NCBI RefSeq assembly: GCF_000178855.1
Contig: NZ_ADVG01000005.1
Span: 496,001 to 560,000 of the forward strand
DNA: 64,000 bases
Source of the DNA: Ktedonobacter racemifer DSM 44963
GTDB lineage: Bacteria > Chloroflexota > Ktedonobacteria > Ktedonobacterales > Ktedonobacteraceae
Direction of reading: 5' to 3'
Positions within the stretch are counted from its first letter, which is position 1. Every line of letters begins with the position of its first letter. Below, piece after piece: positions 53,927-63,147 of the stretch. The position numbers were made by a program, and so were the translations under genes. A model generated the notes under the pieces. The model had not been told where the DNA came from, did no database searches, and worked only from the letters and a program-made list of their open reading frames with translations.

Positions 53927-54038
53927 TCCGCGATTGGCGATGTCAGGCTATCTTATTCGCGCTAGAAGACCCCTGCGCTTTTAGCCCTGCCACTTATACA
54001 CAAATATGAGATATCAAGAAAAAACCCAAGAACGGCAA
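53927..54038. other. IS605-type left-end remnant and solo MITE end
   Basis: 53957-53976 carries GCGCTAGAAGACCCCTGCGC, like the left end of the TnpB element at 49735. Right after it, 53989-54009 matches the inverted end of the MITE at 37634 (CACTTATACACAAATATG). A hairpin with 14-bp arms (CAAGAACGGCAAT type, 54028-54075) follows and overlaps the end of the next gene. Confidence 0.5.
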
Positions 54039-54725
54039 TCATATGCTCAAATGAAGATTGCCGTTCTTGAGTTTTTTCCGGTGTGGAACAAAATGTGAAA
54101 CTTCTGGTCTGATCCCTGCTCGGCGAAAATCATGCAGATGCTTTTCAGAAAGAGCGCCGCCATGAAGGTGAATGTAGGCCTCTTTCTGCATTAAGACGGT
54201 GCGGTAGTGCTCAATCCAGACGGTTTGCCCTTTATAGTGGACACTTCTGATCGTGTTCCATGACTTTCCTTCCCATACAGCCCGATCGCCCCGGATAGTA
54301 AACGTGCCGTCCCAGACACTTTCCGTCCCTGCATACACGGCCATCGAGATTTCACCGTCCGCCCCCACAGCAATCGGATAGACATCAGCAAAATAATCGT
54401 TGGCTTCATTGATTACCGAGAAAGCGTTACGCAAGGGCTCCATATCTGTATCTTTGGATACAATATATCCTTGCGAGCGGAACCGCTCTTGCCACCACGC
54501 TGTATCTTCTTCCCTCGGATAAAAGTCCAGGTCGGGATGAGGACGTGTAAAGCCTCCGAAATTGAGGTCGACCGCGATCCCACCGCCGAAATAGTACTGC
54601 TTCTGATAGTTCTGGGCTGCTTCGGCAATACGTAGTAATAACTCTTCAAGCAAGGTCGTCCAGCGATTGAGATCCTCTTCGTTCGTCGTAGGATAATCCT
54701 TCATTCTCGCAACCAATCTTTCCAA
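54039..54725 (-). CDS. Nucleotidyltransferase-fold protein (LinA/ANT-like)
   Basis: About 221-228 residues (ATG at 54704 or TTG at 54725 with GGGG upstream). The motif YYFGGGIAVDLNFGGFTRPH followed by PDLDFYP is the G-x-D-x-D pattern of nucleotidyltransferases that adenylylate lincosamides or aminoglycosides and of their uncharacterised relatives. The rest (WWQERFRSQGYIVSKDTDME; HYKGQTVWIEHYRTVLMQKE) fits that fold. Resistance activity cannot be claimed. The last codons run into a hairpin and may be altered by it. Confidence 0.65.
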   Translation of the reverse strand: MERLVARMKDYPTTNEEDLNRWTTLLEELLLRIAEAAQNYQKQYYFGGGIAVDLNFGGFTRPHPDLDFYPREEDTAWWQERFRSQGYIVSKDTDMEPLRNAFSVINEANDYFADVYPIAVGADGEISMAVYAGTESVWDGTFTIRGDRAVWEGKSWNTIRSVHYKGQTVWIEHYRTVLMQKEAYIHLHGGALSEKHLHDFRRAGIRPEVSHFVPHRKKLKNGNLHLSI

Positions 54726-54829
54726 AATGAGATTCCCCCACTTTTGCGGAGGAGTGAAAGTTTAGCGTATACTTCTCGCAAAGGAGACAATGGCTAGCAC
54801 TCGACAAAAAACGCAAAAGTGTGTAAGAC

Positions 54830-54952
54830 ATGTATATGTACACGCCGAGAGACTTTGGCAAGAGAATTCACGTTTCCGTGAAGACGCTGCAACGATGGGA
54901 TCGGCAAAGGTGCTCAAAGCCTGCGGAACAAGCGCAAACACGTGGTGTGTGA
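54830..54952 (+). pseudogene. IS607-type serine recombinase (TnpA), N-terminal stub
   Basis: 40 codons from the ATG at 54830: MYMYTPRDFGKRIHVSVKTL then QRWDRQ. This is the MerR-like helix-turn-helix that opens IS607 transposases (pattern YTPxDFAKxxGVSVKTLQRWD). After about 54906 the sequence jumps into the middle of a tnpB. The whole serine-recombinase domain is deleted. Confidence 0.75.
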
Positions 54953-55662
54953 GCGGGTCAAGATCCTGGGGGCAAGCGTCTCTTGTGAAGCAGGACACTG
55001 GTACGTGAGTATCCAGGTCGAGATCAAGCGCGAGCGTCCTCCGACTCCTGCAGCTGTGGTAGGAGTGGATGTAGGTATCAAGCAAACTGCTATAGTTTCG
55101 GATGGACGACGGCTTGAGAACCAAAGGCCGTTCGCACTCCATCTCAAGAGGCTCGGCAAGCTGCAACGAAAACTCAGCAAGAAACAAAAGACGAAAGATC
55201 CTGAAACCAGGCAAACCGTCTTCAGCAAAAACTATGAGAAGCAACGGCTCAAAGTGGCATGCAAACATGCTCAGATTGCCACCATCAGGGCGGACATCCA
55301 GCACAAGTTCACGACGGAACTGGCGAGGACGTGCGGGGTAATTTGCATCGAAGACCTCAATATCCTGGGGATGATGGCCAACCGCAAGCTCGCGAGATCG
55401 GTGGCCGATTCCGCGATGGGGCAACTGTTGCAGTTCCTCAAGACCAAAGTGGCCAACGCCGGGGGAGACCTGTTCATTGTCTCTCGCTGGTTTCCCTCGC
55501 GGCATCCGCTGTTCGTGCTGTGGGCATGTCAAAAAGCGCATGCCGCTGAAACATCGGACCTATCAGTGTCAGCAGTGTGGCCTGGTCATGGACCGAGATC
55601 TCAATGCCGCCTTGAATGTGTTGTGGTTTGCAACTGAACAGCTTCGCCAACTTCATGCGTAA
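54912..55662 (+). pseudogene. TnpB remnant of an IS607-type element
   Basis: N-terminally truncated TnpB: VKILGASVSCEAGHWYVSIQ, RuvC-I VVGVDVGIKQTAIVSDG, RuvC-II CGVICIEDLNILGMM. A frame change near 55490 separates this from the zinc ribbon and RuvC-III (CSCCGHVKKRMPLKHRTYQC; MDRDLNAALNVLW) in the next frame, ending at 55662. Fused at its 5' side to the TnpA stub by an internal deletion of the element. Confidence 0.78.
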
Positions 55663-55908
55663 AGTTGGCCGTCCTGGGCAGTGGCTACGACCGACGACGT
55701 AAAAGCGCCTGTGGAGCCAATGTGAGACCGAAACGAGGGGCTGATCCAAAGGTCCTCGTGCCATGGCAACTGGCTGTGAAGCAGGAACAACTGACCGCTC
55801 AGGCGTGTCTTGCACACGTTTGGGTATGAGAAAGGTAGCAGGGAAGGGATCCTGGACAAAGTCCGGCCAACGTACTGGAACGACCAGAGACGAAAGGAAG
55901 AGAACCTG

Positions 55909-56724
55909 ATGGAAGCCGAAAAAGTTTACCTGACGAAGGAGAAAGAGACGTCCCTCATCACCCTGTATAGCAGGGCCCTGGAAAGTCGCTCGCAGGACCC
56001 AGTGCTGCGGGACGAGGCAGCCGAGGAGGCGATCCGTCGCATCGACTACGATTTCGGCAGACTCAAGCTGCGTAAGATGGAGACACTCTTCATAGCGAAC
56101 AGGGCCAAACAGTTTGATCTGTGGACCTCCCAGTATCTGGCCGAGACCCCTGACGCGACAGTGCTGCATCTGGGCTGCGGTCTGGACAGCCGCGTCTTCC
56201 GGCTCAATCCAAACGCCTCCGTGCGCTGGTTTGATGTGGACTACCCCGAAGTCATCGAGGTCCGCCGACGCCTCTACCCCGAGCGTGCCGACTACTTCAT
56301 GATTGGTTCGTCGGTGACGGACCCCGGCTTTTTGGACGAGGTACCGACAGATCGCCCTGCGATGATCGTTGCCGAGGGGGTGATGATGTACCTGGCAGAG
56401 CACGACGTGAAGCAGCTCCTCAACCGATTGACCGACCATTTCCCGAGTGGGCACATGGCCTTCGATGCGATGAGCCGATGGGGGACGAGGGTGGCAAAAG
56501 CCGACCCGAGCTTCGGAGCGACGGGCGCATCCTTCCGCTGGGGGATCGATGACCCCCAGGACCTCGGGCACCTGGAGCCGAGACTCGAACTCGTCACAGA
56601 GATGAGGGTACCCGACCTGCCAGGGTACGCCAAGCTGCCTTGGGCGATGCGCGCGCTCGCCCGGGTGCTGGACCCCATCCCCGCCCTACGGAGGCTGAAC
56701 CGACTTTTGCTCTATCGGTTCTAG
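55909..56724 (+). CDS. Class I SAM-dependent methyltransferase (LCMT/TcmP-like)
   Basis: 271 residues from the ATG at 55909 (MEAEKVYLTKEKETSLITLY) after AAAGGAAGAG. It belongs to the leucine-carboxyl-methyltransferase-like O-methyltransferases: N-terminal SLITLYSRALESRSQDPVLR, SAM loop VLHLGCGLDSRVFRL, WFDVDYPEVIEVRR, and VAEGVMMYLAEHDVKQLLNR, all typical. In Actinobacteria and others such enzymes methylate polyketides or small acids. No biosynthetic cluster surrounds it; IS607 debris lies immediately upstream. Confidence 0.88.
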   Translation: MEAEKVYLTKEKETSLITLYSRALESRSQDPVLRDEAAEEAIRRIDYDFGRLKLRKMETLFIANRAKQFDLWTSQYLAETPDATVLHLGCGLDSRVFRLNPNASVRWFDVDYPEVIEVRRRLYPERADYFMIGSSVTDPGFLDEVPTDRPAMIVAEGVMMYLAEHDVKQLLNRLTDHFPSGHMAFDAMSRWGTRVAKADPSFGATGASFRWGIDDPQDLGHLEPRLELVTEMRVPDLPGYAKLPWAMRALARVLDPIPALRRLNRLLLYRF

Positions 56725-57481
56725 CCTGACCTGTTCATGGTTGGCCGGGCGAAACGCTGGCATCGAAGCTCGGAAGCAGCAAGGAGCCCCATGCCCAAGC
56801 GAGCGACAAGGATTCAGTTGAAAGAGAGCATATTGAATGAGGGAGTGCGACACAAGGCCGACACTCCCTTGGGCGCAGCGTCGCTGCTCCGTAAGCTTGG
56901 TGCCATTTCCATCCCCCGGCTCTACTCCTTTCCGCTGAGGCGCGCCATAGGTATGCTAAAAAAACGACCAAAGCACTCTTCATCTAAGAGACACTTTCAC
57001 CTTTAGGCCATGTGACTTCTAAACACAGATGATTGTTGTGACACTCCACATGGTCTAAAGACCAGTGGCTTCTCGCAAGTACATTTTCTCCTTGCGAGCT
57101 ACGCGCATAGCATTGCTGCTATCCGTGGGTCGTGCCATTCGACCAACTACAGGGGAGCAATCGATTATCCCCTGATACTTTTGTACGTTGATTGAAATGC
57201 CTACACGTTGCAATTGCTCTCTTTAGCAAGTAGCCGTGGTCTTTGGCTAACACGGTAGCGTTTTTACCCATAGCCCTTCGCTATGGAACCCATACACTAT
57301 TCAGTTCTCAATGTACTGCTGATCAATTCTTTTCGCGTACAGAAAAAACGGAAGGGCAAGGGCTAAAGCCGCAAACGCCTAACCACGGGATGAATCCCCG
57401 TGGCTTGCGGCGGGCTAAAGCCCAATAACGTCACCTCAAGCGGCCCCCGAGAAAAAGGAACAGGAGGCGAGCAACGCGGAA
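56725..57481. other. Gene-free stretch with IS605-type ends
   Basis: About 755 bases with no supported protein gene. From 57035 to 57330 the minus strand is structured and ends in a hairpin (GCGAGAAGCCACTGGTCTTT...CCATGTGGAGTGTCAC) like IS200/IS605 right ends. A second set of hairpins lies at 57363-57425 (CCACGGGGATTCATCCCGTGG type, nested in GCCGCAAACG/CGGCGGGC). Confidence 0.5.
57035..57330 (-). ncRNA. Second omega-RNA-like TnpB-element end without tnpB
   Basis: Minus strand 57330-57035 shows stems such as GGTTCCATAGCGAAGGGCTA and GGTCGAATGGCACGACC, then CTTGCGAGAAGCCACTGG and a terminal hairpin ending GTGTCAC. Its layout is that of a TnpB guide-scaffold region followed by the element's right end, but no tnpB precedes it. 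Tentative. Confidence 0.35.
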
Positions 57482-58108
57482 TCATTCCCACGTACTTGCC
57501 TCCTTGAGCAGCGCAATGATCAGCCGCCAGCAGTACATTGCGATCTGCTCCGGCGAATACGGCCTGTTCTGCTCTAGCCACCACGTGACGGTATCAATGA
57601 GCAGCGCGTCAACAAGCGCGGGCACCAGTCCAGCGACATTTGGGTGACTGGAGATCGCTCGCTTCCCATTGGCATTCGAGGCTGGCACTTGCTCGTGTTC
57701 GCGTCTTATCTCGGCCAGAGAAGCACGCATTTTCTGCGCAAACCAGGGACTTCCTTTCCCGCTGAGCAGCACGCGGTACATCCGCTCATATTCCGTGAAA
57801 TGCTCGAAGAGCCTCACCCAGCGCTGCGGTGTGGGTGCGTTTGACGGATCGAAGTCACTGAGCGAATCGTGTGAACGATGACCGACATCGTTCACCAGAG
57901 CCTGCATGGCCTCGTCAAAGATCTGCTCGACCAGGTCGTACTTATCCTGATAGTAGCGGTAGAACGCGGCCCGGCTCACCATGGCGCGTTCGGCAATCTC
58001 TCCCACGGTGATCGCGTCGAAACCACGCTCCTCAATCAACTCAAGCAGGGCGTCCCGCAGGAGCTTGCGTGTGCGCCTCGTGCGTAAATCGCCGGAGTTC
58101 TGAGTCAT
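57482..58108 (-). CDS. TetR-family transcriptional repressor
   Basis: 208 residues; ATG at 58108 after AAGGAG. N-terminal helix-turn-helix (RTRKLLRDALLELIEERGFD; ITVGEIAERAMVSRAAFYRY) and a C-terminal ligand domain of the type seen in AcrR/YP_-like proteins (MYRVLLSGKGSPWFAQKM; WWLEQNRPYSPEQIA). It is divergent from a quinone oxidoreductase 240 bases away, the usual arrangement for a regulator and its target. A near-palindrome TTGTCTCAGCTAAGACAA at 58118-58135 is a good operator candidate and would give autoregulation. Confidence 0.9.
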   Translation of the reverse strand: MTQNSGDLRTRRTRKLLRDALLELIEERGFDAITVGEIAERAMVSRAAFYRYYQDKYDLVEQIFDEAMQALVNDVGHRSHDSLSDFDPSNAPTPQRWVRLFEHFTEYERMYRVLLSGKGSPWFAQKMRASLAEIRREHEQVPASNANGKRAISSHPNVAGLVPALVDALLIDTVTWWLEQNRPYSPEQIAMYCWRLIIALLKEASTWE

Positions 58109-58117
58109 TTTGCGCTC

Positions 58118-58135
58118 CTTGTCTCAGCTAAGACA
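58118..58135. promoter_or_regulatory. Putative TetR operator
   Basis: TTGTCTCAGCTAAGACAA is a dyad with one mismatched pair around the central AGCT, immediately upstream of the tetR ribosome site. No second copy is evident near the 58350 start. Confidence 0.5.
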
Positions 58136-58349
58136 AATCCCCTCGATTGATTCTTGTTTCTCGCTGCCTATCAGACTACACTTTTCATAGACAGATCGTC
58201 ATGTAGCGACCATTGTGTCACGAATTGATACTCTCGTCAATCTGCTGTTCTGCAGAGCCAAAGTTTCAGGCTGCCACTCCTCATCTTTCTCTTTTTCCTG
58301 GGGTGTGGCAGCCTGAGGGACACAGTATTGAATAGTAAGGGGACTGCTC

Positions 58350-59327
58350 ATGCGTATTGTACAGGTACATCAATTTGGCCCACCGGAAGTATTGACGCCT
58401 GTAGAGCAAGAAGAGCCACAGGCAGGACCAGGACAGGTCGTTATCGCGATTGAAGCAACGGGCGTCGGCTTCGGAGAGACCCTTATACGTGCCGGGAAGT
58501 ACCCATACCCGCTTCCGTTTGTACCCGGTTGGGAGGTTGGTGGTCGGGTAATTAAAGCTGGGCCGAATGTCGATCAGTCCCTATTGGGAGAGCTCGTCGT
58601 GGCGCGCAGCATGGCTGGCGGCGGCTACGCCGAGCAGATAGCCGTCGATACTTCCAATGTTTTCCCCATTCCAGCAGGACTATCAGTTGAGCAGGCAATG
58701 GGCGTGTTTCTGGCCGGACAAACAGCCGTCTGCCTACGAAAAGCGATGGACATTAAAGCGGGTGATACGGTGCTGATCACCGCGGCGGCGGGCAGCGTCG
58801 GCTCGCTGCTCATCCAACTGGCGAAGGCGGCGGGCGCGAGCACAGTAATTGGTGCGGCGCGAGGAAAGGCGAAGCTCGATGCGGTCTCTCGGCTGGGAGC
58901 TGACGCGGCCATCGATTACAGCGAGGACAATTGGGTCGAGCAGGTGCGCGAGGTCACGGAAGGCAAGGGCGCCGACGTCGTGCTGGATTCGGTTGGAGGA
59001 ACCATCGGGCGCCAGGCCTTTGAAGCAACGGCCAATGGCCACGGCCGCATAGGCATTTATGGAGCCTCCTCTGGAGATGGCATCACGATAGAGACCCTGG
59101 CTCTAGCGAGGCGAGGCGTCACCGTGATTGGCGCCCTGGGAATCGCGATGGCGATGATGGAGCAGGAGCAGGTGATGCGCGCCAACGTCGATTTCGTGCT
59201 GGCCGAGGCGGCTGCCGGGCGACTGACCGCTGTCATCGGCCAAACCTTTCCTCTGGAGCGCGCCGCCGAGGCTCACGCCGCCCTGGAGGCGCGCCGGACC
59301 ATCGGTAAAGCGCTGCTCATCCCTTGA
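58350..59327 (+). CDS. NADPH:quinone oxidoreductase (MDR family)
   Basis: 325 residues, zinc-free medium-chain reductase of the QOR type. N-terminal GroES-like domain (MRIVQVHQFGPPEVLTPVEQ; GYPYPLPFVPGWEVGG-like segment), Rossmann fold with the NADPH loop AAAGSVGSLLIQLAKAAGAS, then LGADAAIDYSEDNW and DVVLDSVGG. It would reduce quinones or enals using NADPH in the cytoplasm. ATG at 58350 after AAGGGG. Probably controlled by the divergent TetR protein. A 16-bp hairpin after the stop ends the transcript. Confidence 0.9.
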   Translation: MRIVQVHQFGPPEVLTPVEQEEPQAGPGQVVIAIEATGVGFGETLIRAGKYPYPLPFVPGWEVGGRVIKAGPNVDQSLLGELVVARSMAGGGYAEQIAVDTSNVFPIPAGLSVEQAMGVFLAGQTAVCLRKAMDIKAGDTVLITAAAGSVGSLLIQLAKAAGASTVIGAARGKAKLDAVSRLGADAAIDYSEDNWVEQVREVTEGKGADVVLDSVGGTIGRQAFEATANGHGRIGIYGASSGDGITIETLALARRGVTVIGALGIAMAMMEQEQVMRANVDFVLAEAAAGRLTAVIGQTFPLERAAEAHAALEARRTIGKALLIP

Positions 59328-59329
59328 TG

Positions 59330-59375
59330 AATCTGTCAGCAGGCCAGCACGGGGTTGCGGGCCTGCTGACAGATT
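59330..59375 (+). terminator. Hairpin after quinone oxidoreductase
   Basis: AATCTGTCAGCAGGCC (59330-59345) and its complement at 59360-59375 form a 16-bp stem with a 14-base loop, starting 3 bases after the stop. Only a short T-run follows. Confidence 0.6.
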
Positions 59376-59863
59376 TCGCACGTGAGTCGTTCCAGTCCGT
59401 CTGTTGGATGTGCGAAAACACACCCGTTTTCTTTGCATGACGTGCGCACGTCTTCTCCGCTTCTCCGATAGGTTGGAAGCTAAATCATGTTTCCTCGACC
59501 GTGTATCAGGCTTTGCCGCCCGATAGTTGTCCAGTCAATGTTCCCGATGGATCTGCGGAAAAACCGCCTTCAGATGCTGATGGTTGTGTGCAGAAGGTAT
59601 CCATGTACAAAGCTATCAAGGATTCCAGCAAACGACAGCCATTGAGCATATTTTTACAAGTTCCACTGAGGTCTATATGTCTCATTGATGTGCAGAAGCC
59701 GACAGTCCTATGAAGAGGACGAACGATTTCACCAATATCTCATCGTACAGCTCGCTTGTTTCTCGAAGAGAGCGCATCATTTCACGAGACGCCTTGAGGT
59801 GAGAGCAGGCACGCAGTTTCGCTACCAGGGATGGGGATACGCGTAAGGGAGGTTGACCGCGTT
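59376..59863. other. Kinase leader, duplicated elsewhere
   Basis: About 490 bases. The last 120 are similar to 17655-17771 before the smaller kinase (shared GCTCGCTTGTTTCTCGA, GAGCAGGCACGCA-type stretches, then the start ATGTTGAAGA). The rest has no supported gene. Confidence 0.6.
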
Positions 59864-62782
59864 ATGTTGAAGACAAGGCAAATCAAGCGTCTCACCCCAG
59901 AGTCTCATGAGACGCTCCTCACTATTCTCGAGGCACTTCCTGGGGCCTTGTTTGTTCTGGATGATGCCTCAACGATCATCTATGCCAATGCAAGCGCACA
60001 GGCCTTGACCGGAGTCGCACCAGAGACACTGGTTGGAAACAGCTTCTGGCGCTGCGCGCCACAGTTGGTGAGCACTGCGCTCTACCAGGCCATCCAGAAG
60101 ACGAAACAGACCCGAGCCCTGACCGAGGTGCAGTATGTGTCTCCCGTGACGGGGAGCTGGTTGCACGTGCATCTCTCTCCGACCGCTGGGGGACTCACCT
60201 TGCAGTTCCATGAGATGGAAGCCCCAGCCCACCGCCAGGAGATCGTTCACCAGCGCGGGTCCCTCTCCATGGATGTCCTCAAGAACATGCGTGCTGGGAT
60301 CGCCTTTCTGACCCCCGATGGGATCGTGTTGGACCTCAATGAGGTCCTGTTAGACGATGCGCACATCAGACGCGAAGAGGTGGTTGGCAACCCCCTGGTC
60401 GAAGGCCCCTGGTGCTCCTCTTCTCCTGCCAGTCAGGCGCAATTACGCGCCGCCATCGCGCGAGCCAGCATGGGTGAAACGGTGCGTTTTGAGACGCTGG
60501 TTCACCCCAGAGAAGGAATGGAGCTTTCCCTTGATGTCGCGATCACCCCCCACAGTGATGCGGAGCACCACATCGAGTACCTCGTCCTCGCTGGCGTCGA
60601 CATCACCACACGCAAGCGCGCCGAAGCGGAACTCCACGCCCTCATCGATGCCATACCCCAGCAAGTCTGGACCATGAGACCCGACGGGTATATCGACTAT
60701 TCTAATCAACGCTGGCTTGACTATACCGGCTTGAGCACCGAACAAGCACAGGGTGACGGGTGGATCCAGTGCCTGCATCCCGATGACCAGCAACGCATCG
60801 GGGACGCATGGCAGATGTCCAGGGAAACAGGCACCCCCTTTGAGACAGAACAGCGCCTGCGCCATGGCACGACCGGAGCCTATCACTGGTTTTTAGCCCG
60901 CGCCATGCCGATGCGCGATAAAACAGGCCAGATCATCAAATGGTTTGGCACCTGCACCGACATTCACGACAAAAAGCAGGCCGAAGACGAAATCCGTGTC
61001 CTAGTCGATGCCATCCCCCACCTCGTCTGGATAAAGCGCCCTGATGGCTCAGCTGAATACGCGAACCAACGCTGGCGTGACTATACCAACATGACCGCCG
61101 AACAAGCTCAAGGAGACGGCTGGCTCCATGCCATCCACCCCGATGACCAGCAGCGCGTGCTGGAGGGGTGGCAGCGTTCCGTCCAAACTGGCATGCCGTA
61201 TGAAGCGGAGCTGCGCATGCGCCATGGCACGACCGGAGAGTACCGCTGGTTCCTTGTCCGAGCCATGCTGCACAAGGATGCTCAGGGCACACCCCTAAAA
61301 TGGTTTGGCACCTGCACCGACATCGATGACCGGAAACGGGTCGAGCACCAGCTCAAAGAAAGCTGGGAGAACTGGCGCGTGCTGGCCGAAACGGTGCCGC
61401 AGTTCGTCTGGACGACACAGCCAGATGGATCGGTAGAGTACTGGAGTCAACGGTGGTATGACTATACCGGTTCCTCCCCCGAACAAGCATTGGGTCAGAG
61501 ATGGAACCAGTTTTTACACCCCGACGATGATGAGAGCACCCTGACGATCTGGCGGCATGCGCTTGAAGCGGGTGAATCCTACGAGATTGAATATCGTCTC
61601 AAGGAGGGCCAAACGGGGGAGTATCGCTGGTTCTTAACTCGCGGCATGCCGGTGCGCGATGAAACGGGCCAGATCCTCAAGTGGTTTGGCACCTGCACCG
61701 ACATCGAGGATCAGAAGCGTATCGAGACAGCCTTGCGCCAGAGTCAGGAGCGTGCGAGCATCCTGATGAACTCCAACATTATCGGCATCAACGTCATCGA
61801 AGGTGAACAGATTGTGGACGCTAATGACGCCTTTCTGCACATGACGGGTTATACTCGCGAAGACCTTCGCGCGCGGCACATGAACTGGTTACATATGACG
61901 GCGCCAGAGTATCTGGATCGTACCTGCGAGGCCCATCAGGAACTTGCCGCCCAGCAGTCGTTGACGCCCTATGAGAAAGAGTACGTGTGTAAAGATGGCA
62001 GTCGCCTACCAGTGCTCGTGGGCGGGGTTGCCTTAGAGCATCACCCGCGTCAGGCAATCAGCTATGTGCTGGATAACTCGGCGCGCAAGGAACTCGAGCA
62101 ACGTAAGGATGCCTTTATCAGCATGGCCAGCCATGAACTGAGGAACCCACTCGCTGCCTTGAAACTGCAGGCCACCTTGCTGCACCGGCAACTGGCTAGG
62201 CAAGGGCTCGAGGCTTCTGCTCCGGCTCTTTCTCGCATGCAGACCCAGATCAACACCGTCACCCGGCTCGTAGAAGAGTTGCTGGATGTCTCCAAGATCC
62301 AGGCAGGCAGGCTGGAGTACATCCGGGAGGCGGTCAATCTGGATGCCTTGCTCCGTGAGGTGGCCGACACGATGCAGCAGATCAAGACGACCCATACCGT
62401 TGTGGTGCGTGGCGCAACTTTCTGCTCTCTGGTGGGGGACAAAGACCGGCTGGGGCAGGTCTTCACCAACCTGCTCAGCAATGCCATCAAGTATTCACCC
62501 GATGCCAGGACCGTCGAGATGGAACTCTCCGCCACCGAAGATGCGGTCACTGTCCGGGTGCGGGATCATGGCCTGGGCATCCCACAAGAGCAGCGCGACA
62601 AGATTTTTGAGCGCTTCTATCGAGCCGTTGGTCCCAGGCAACCGACGATCCCTGGTCTGGGCATGGGATTGTATATTGTGGCCGAGATCGTGAAGGGCCA
62701 TGGGGGAACCATCACTGTGGACAGCGCCGCCGGGAAAGGATCGACCTTTACGGTCACCCTTCCCAAAAGGAGGGATACCTGA
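59864..62782 (+). CDS. Multi-PAS sensor histidine kinase
   Basis: 972 residues, soluble. Start ATG at 59864 (MLKTRQIKRLTPESHETLLT), matching the start of its paralogue at 17772. Six PAS-type units: about 15-110, 135-245, 253-372, 373-494, 495-618 and 620-738; units three to five are PAS_3 repeats of about 120 residues that each end WFGTCTDI. HisKA near 740-810 with His in SMASHELRNPLAALK; HATPase 850-965 (NLLSNAIKYS; DHGLGIP; GLGMGLYIV). Near-identical DNA at repeat ends (TGGTTTGGCACCTGCACCGA at about 60939, 61299, 61683) points to recent tandem duplication. No response regulator adjacent. Confidence 0.92.
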   Translation: MLKTRQIKRLTPESHETLLTILEALPGALFVLDDASTIIYANASAQALTGVAPETLVGNSFWRCAPQLVSTALYQAIQKTKQTRALTEVQYVSPVTGSWLHVHLSPTAGGLTLQFHEMEAPAHRQEIVHQRGSLSMDVLKNMRAGIAFLTPDGIVLDLNEVLLDDAHIRREEVVGNPLVEGPWCSSSPASQAQLRAAIARASMGETVRFETLVHPREGMELSLDVAITPHSDAEHHIEYLVLAGVDITTRKRAEAELHALIDAIPQQVWTMRPDGYIDYSNQRWLDYTGLSTEQAQGDGWIQCLHPDDQQRIGDAWQMSRETGTPFETEQRLRHGTTGAYHWFLARAMPMRDKTGQIIKWFGTCTDIHDKKQAEDEIRVLVDAIPHLVWIKRPDGSAEYANQRWRDYTNMTAEQAQGDGWLHAIHPDDQQRVLEGWQRSVQTGMPYEAELRMRHGTTGEYRWFLVRAMLHKDAQGTPLKWFGTCTDIDDRKRVEHQLKESWENWRVLAETVPQFVWTTQPDGSVEYWSQRWYDYTGSSPEQALGQRWNQFLHPDDDESTLTIWRHALEAGESYEIEYRLKEGQTGEYRWFLTRGMPVRDETGQILKWFGTCTDIEDQKRIETALRQSQERASILMNSNIIGINVIEGEQIVDANDAFLHMTGYTREDLRARHMNWLHMTAPEYLDRTCEAHQELAAQQSLTPYEKEYVCKDGSRLPVLVGGVALEHHPRQAISYVLDNSARKELEQRKDAFISMASHELRNPLAALKLQATLLHRQLARQGLEASAPALSRMQTQINTVTRLVEELLDVSKIQAGRLEYIREAVNLDALLREVADTMQQIKTTHTVVVRGATFCSLVGDKDRLGQVFTNLLSNAIKYSPDARTVEMELSATEDAVTVRVRDHGLGIPQEQRDKIFERFYRAVGPRQPTIPGLGMGLYIVAEIVKGHGGTITVDSAAGKGSTFTVTLPKRRDT

Positions 62783-63147
62783 CCGTGGAAAGCACGCTGC
62801 GCACGTGATAAGGAAACGCCCTGAAAAGTGAGTGAGCACCTTTTGCCTTGGCAAGCGAGCACTCTTCGGGGCACGTGCTCGCTTGTCGGATCTGTCTCAA
62901 AGTCACAAACCATCTCCCATCTGGCGAGAAGACGCCATCCATCTTGCCCTGCCACGCACTCGTCAGTGTTGCGAGCTGCCACCCTTCCCTTGACCATACC
63001 TGAAGGCAATCTTCTCCATCACGGAAAACCAGTAACCTTCCGTCAGGGGAGAGTAGAGGAAACAGTGCCCGAATATGAAATGTCTGTTGATAGGTCCAAT
63101 TTCGTACCTACCTCTATCTCACAACTGATCAAATGCGTTTTTACCAG
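62783..63147. other. Stretch holding WD40 remnant
   Basis: About 365 bases between the kinase and the last TnpB element. The first 30 bases resemble those after the 17772 kinase. The rest is mostly the minus-strand WD40-like remnant. Confidence 0.5.
62860..63078 (-). pseudogene. WD40-type repeat remnant
   Basis: On the minus strand one frame reads LFPLLSPDGRLLVFRDGEDC, then LQVWSREGWQLATLTSAWQG and KMDGVFSPDGRWFVTLRQ. Two SPDGR strands spaced by about 40 residues and LQVW are WD40 hallmarks. It has no start and no further blades; the TnpB element begins right beside it, so it is probably a gene end cut by that insertion. Confidence 0.55.
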
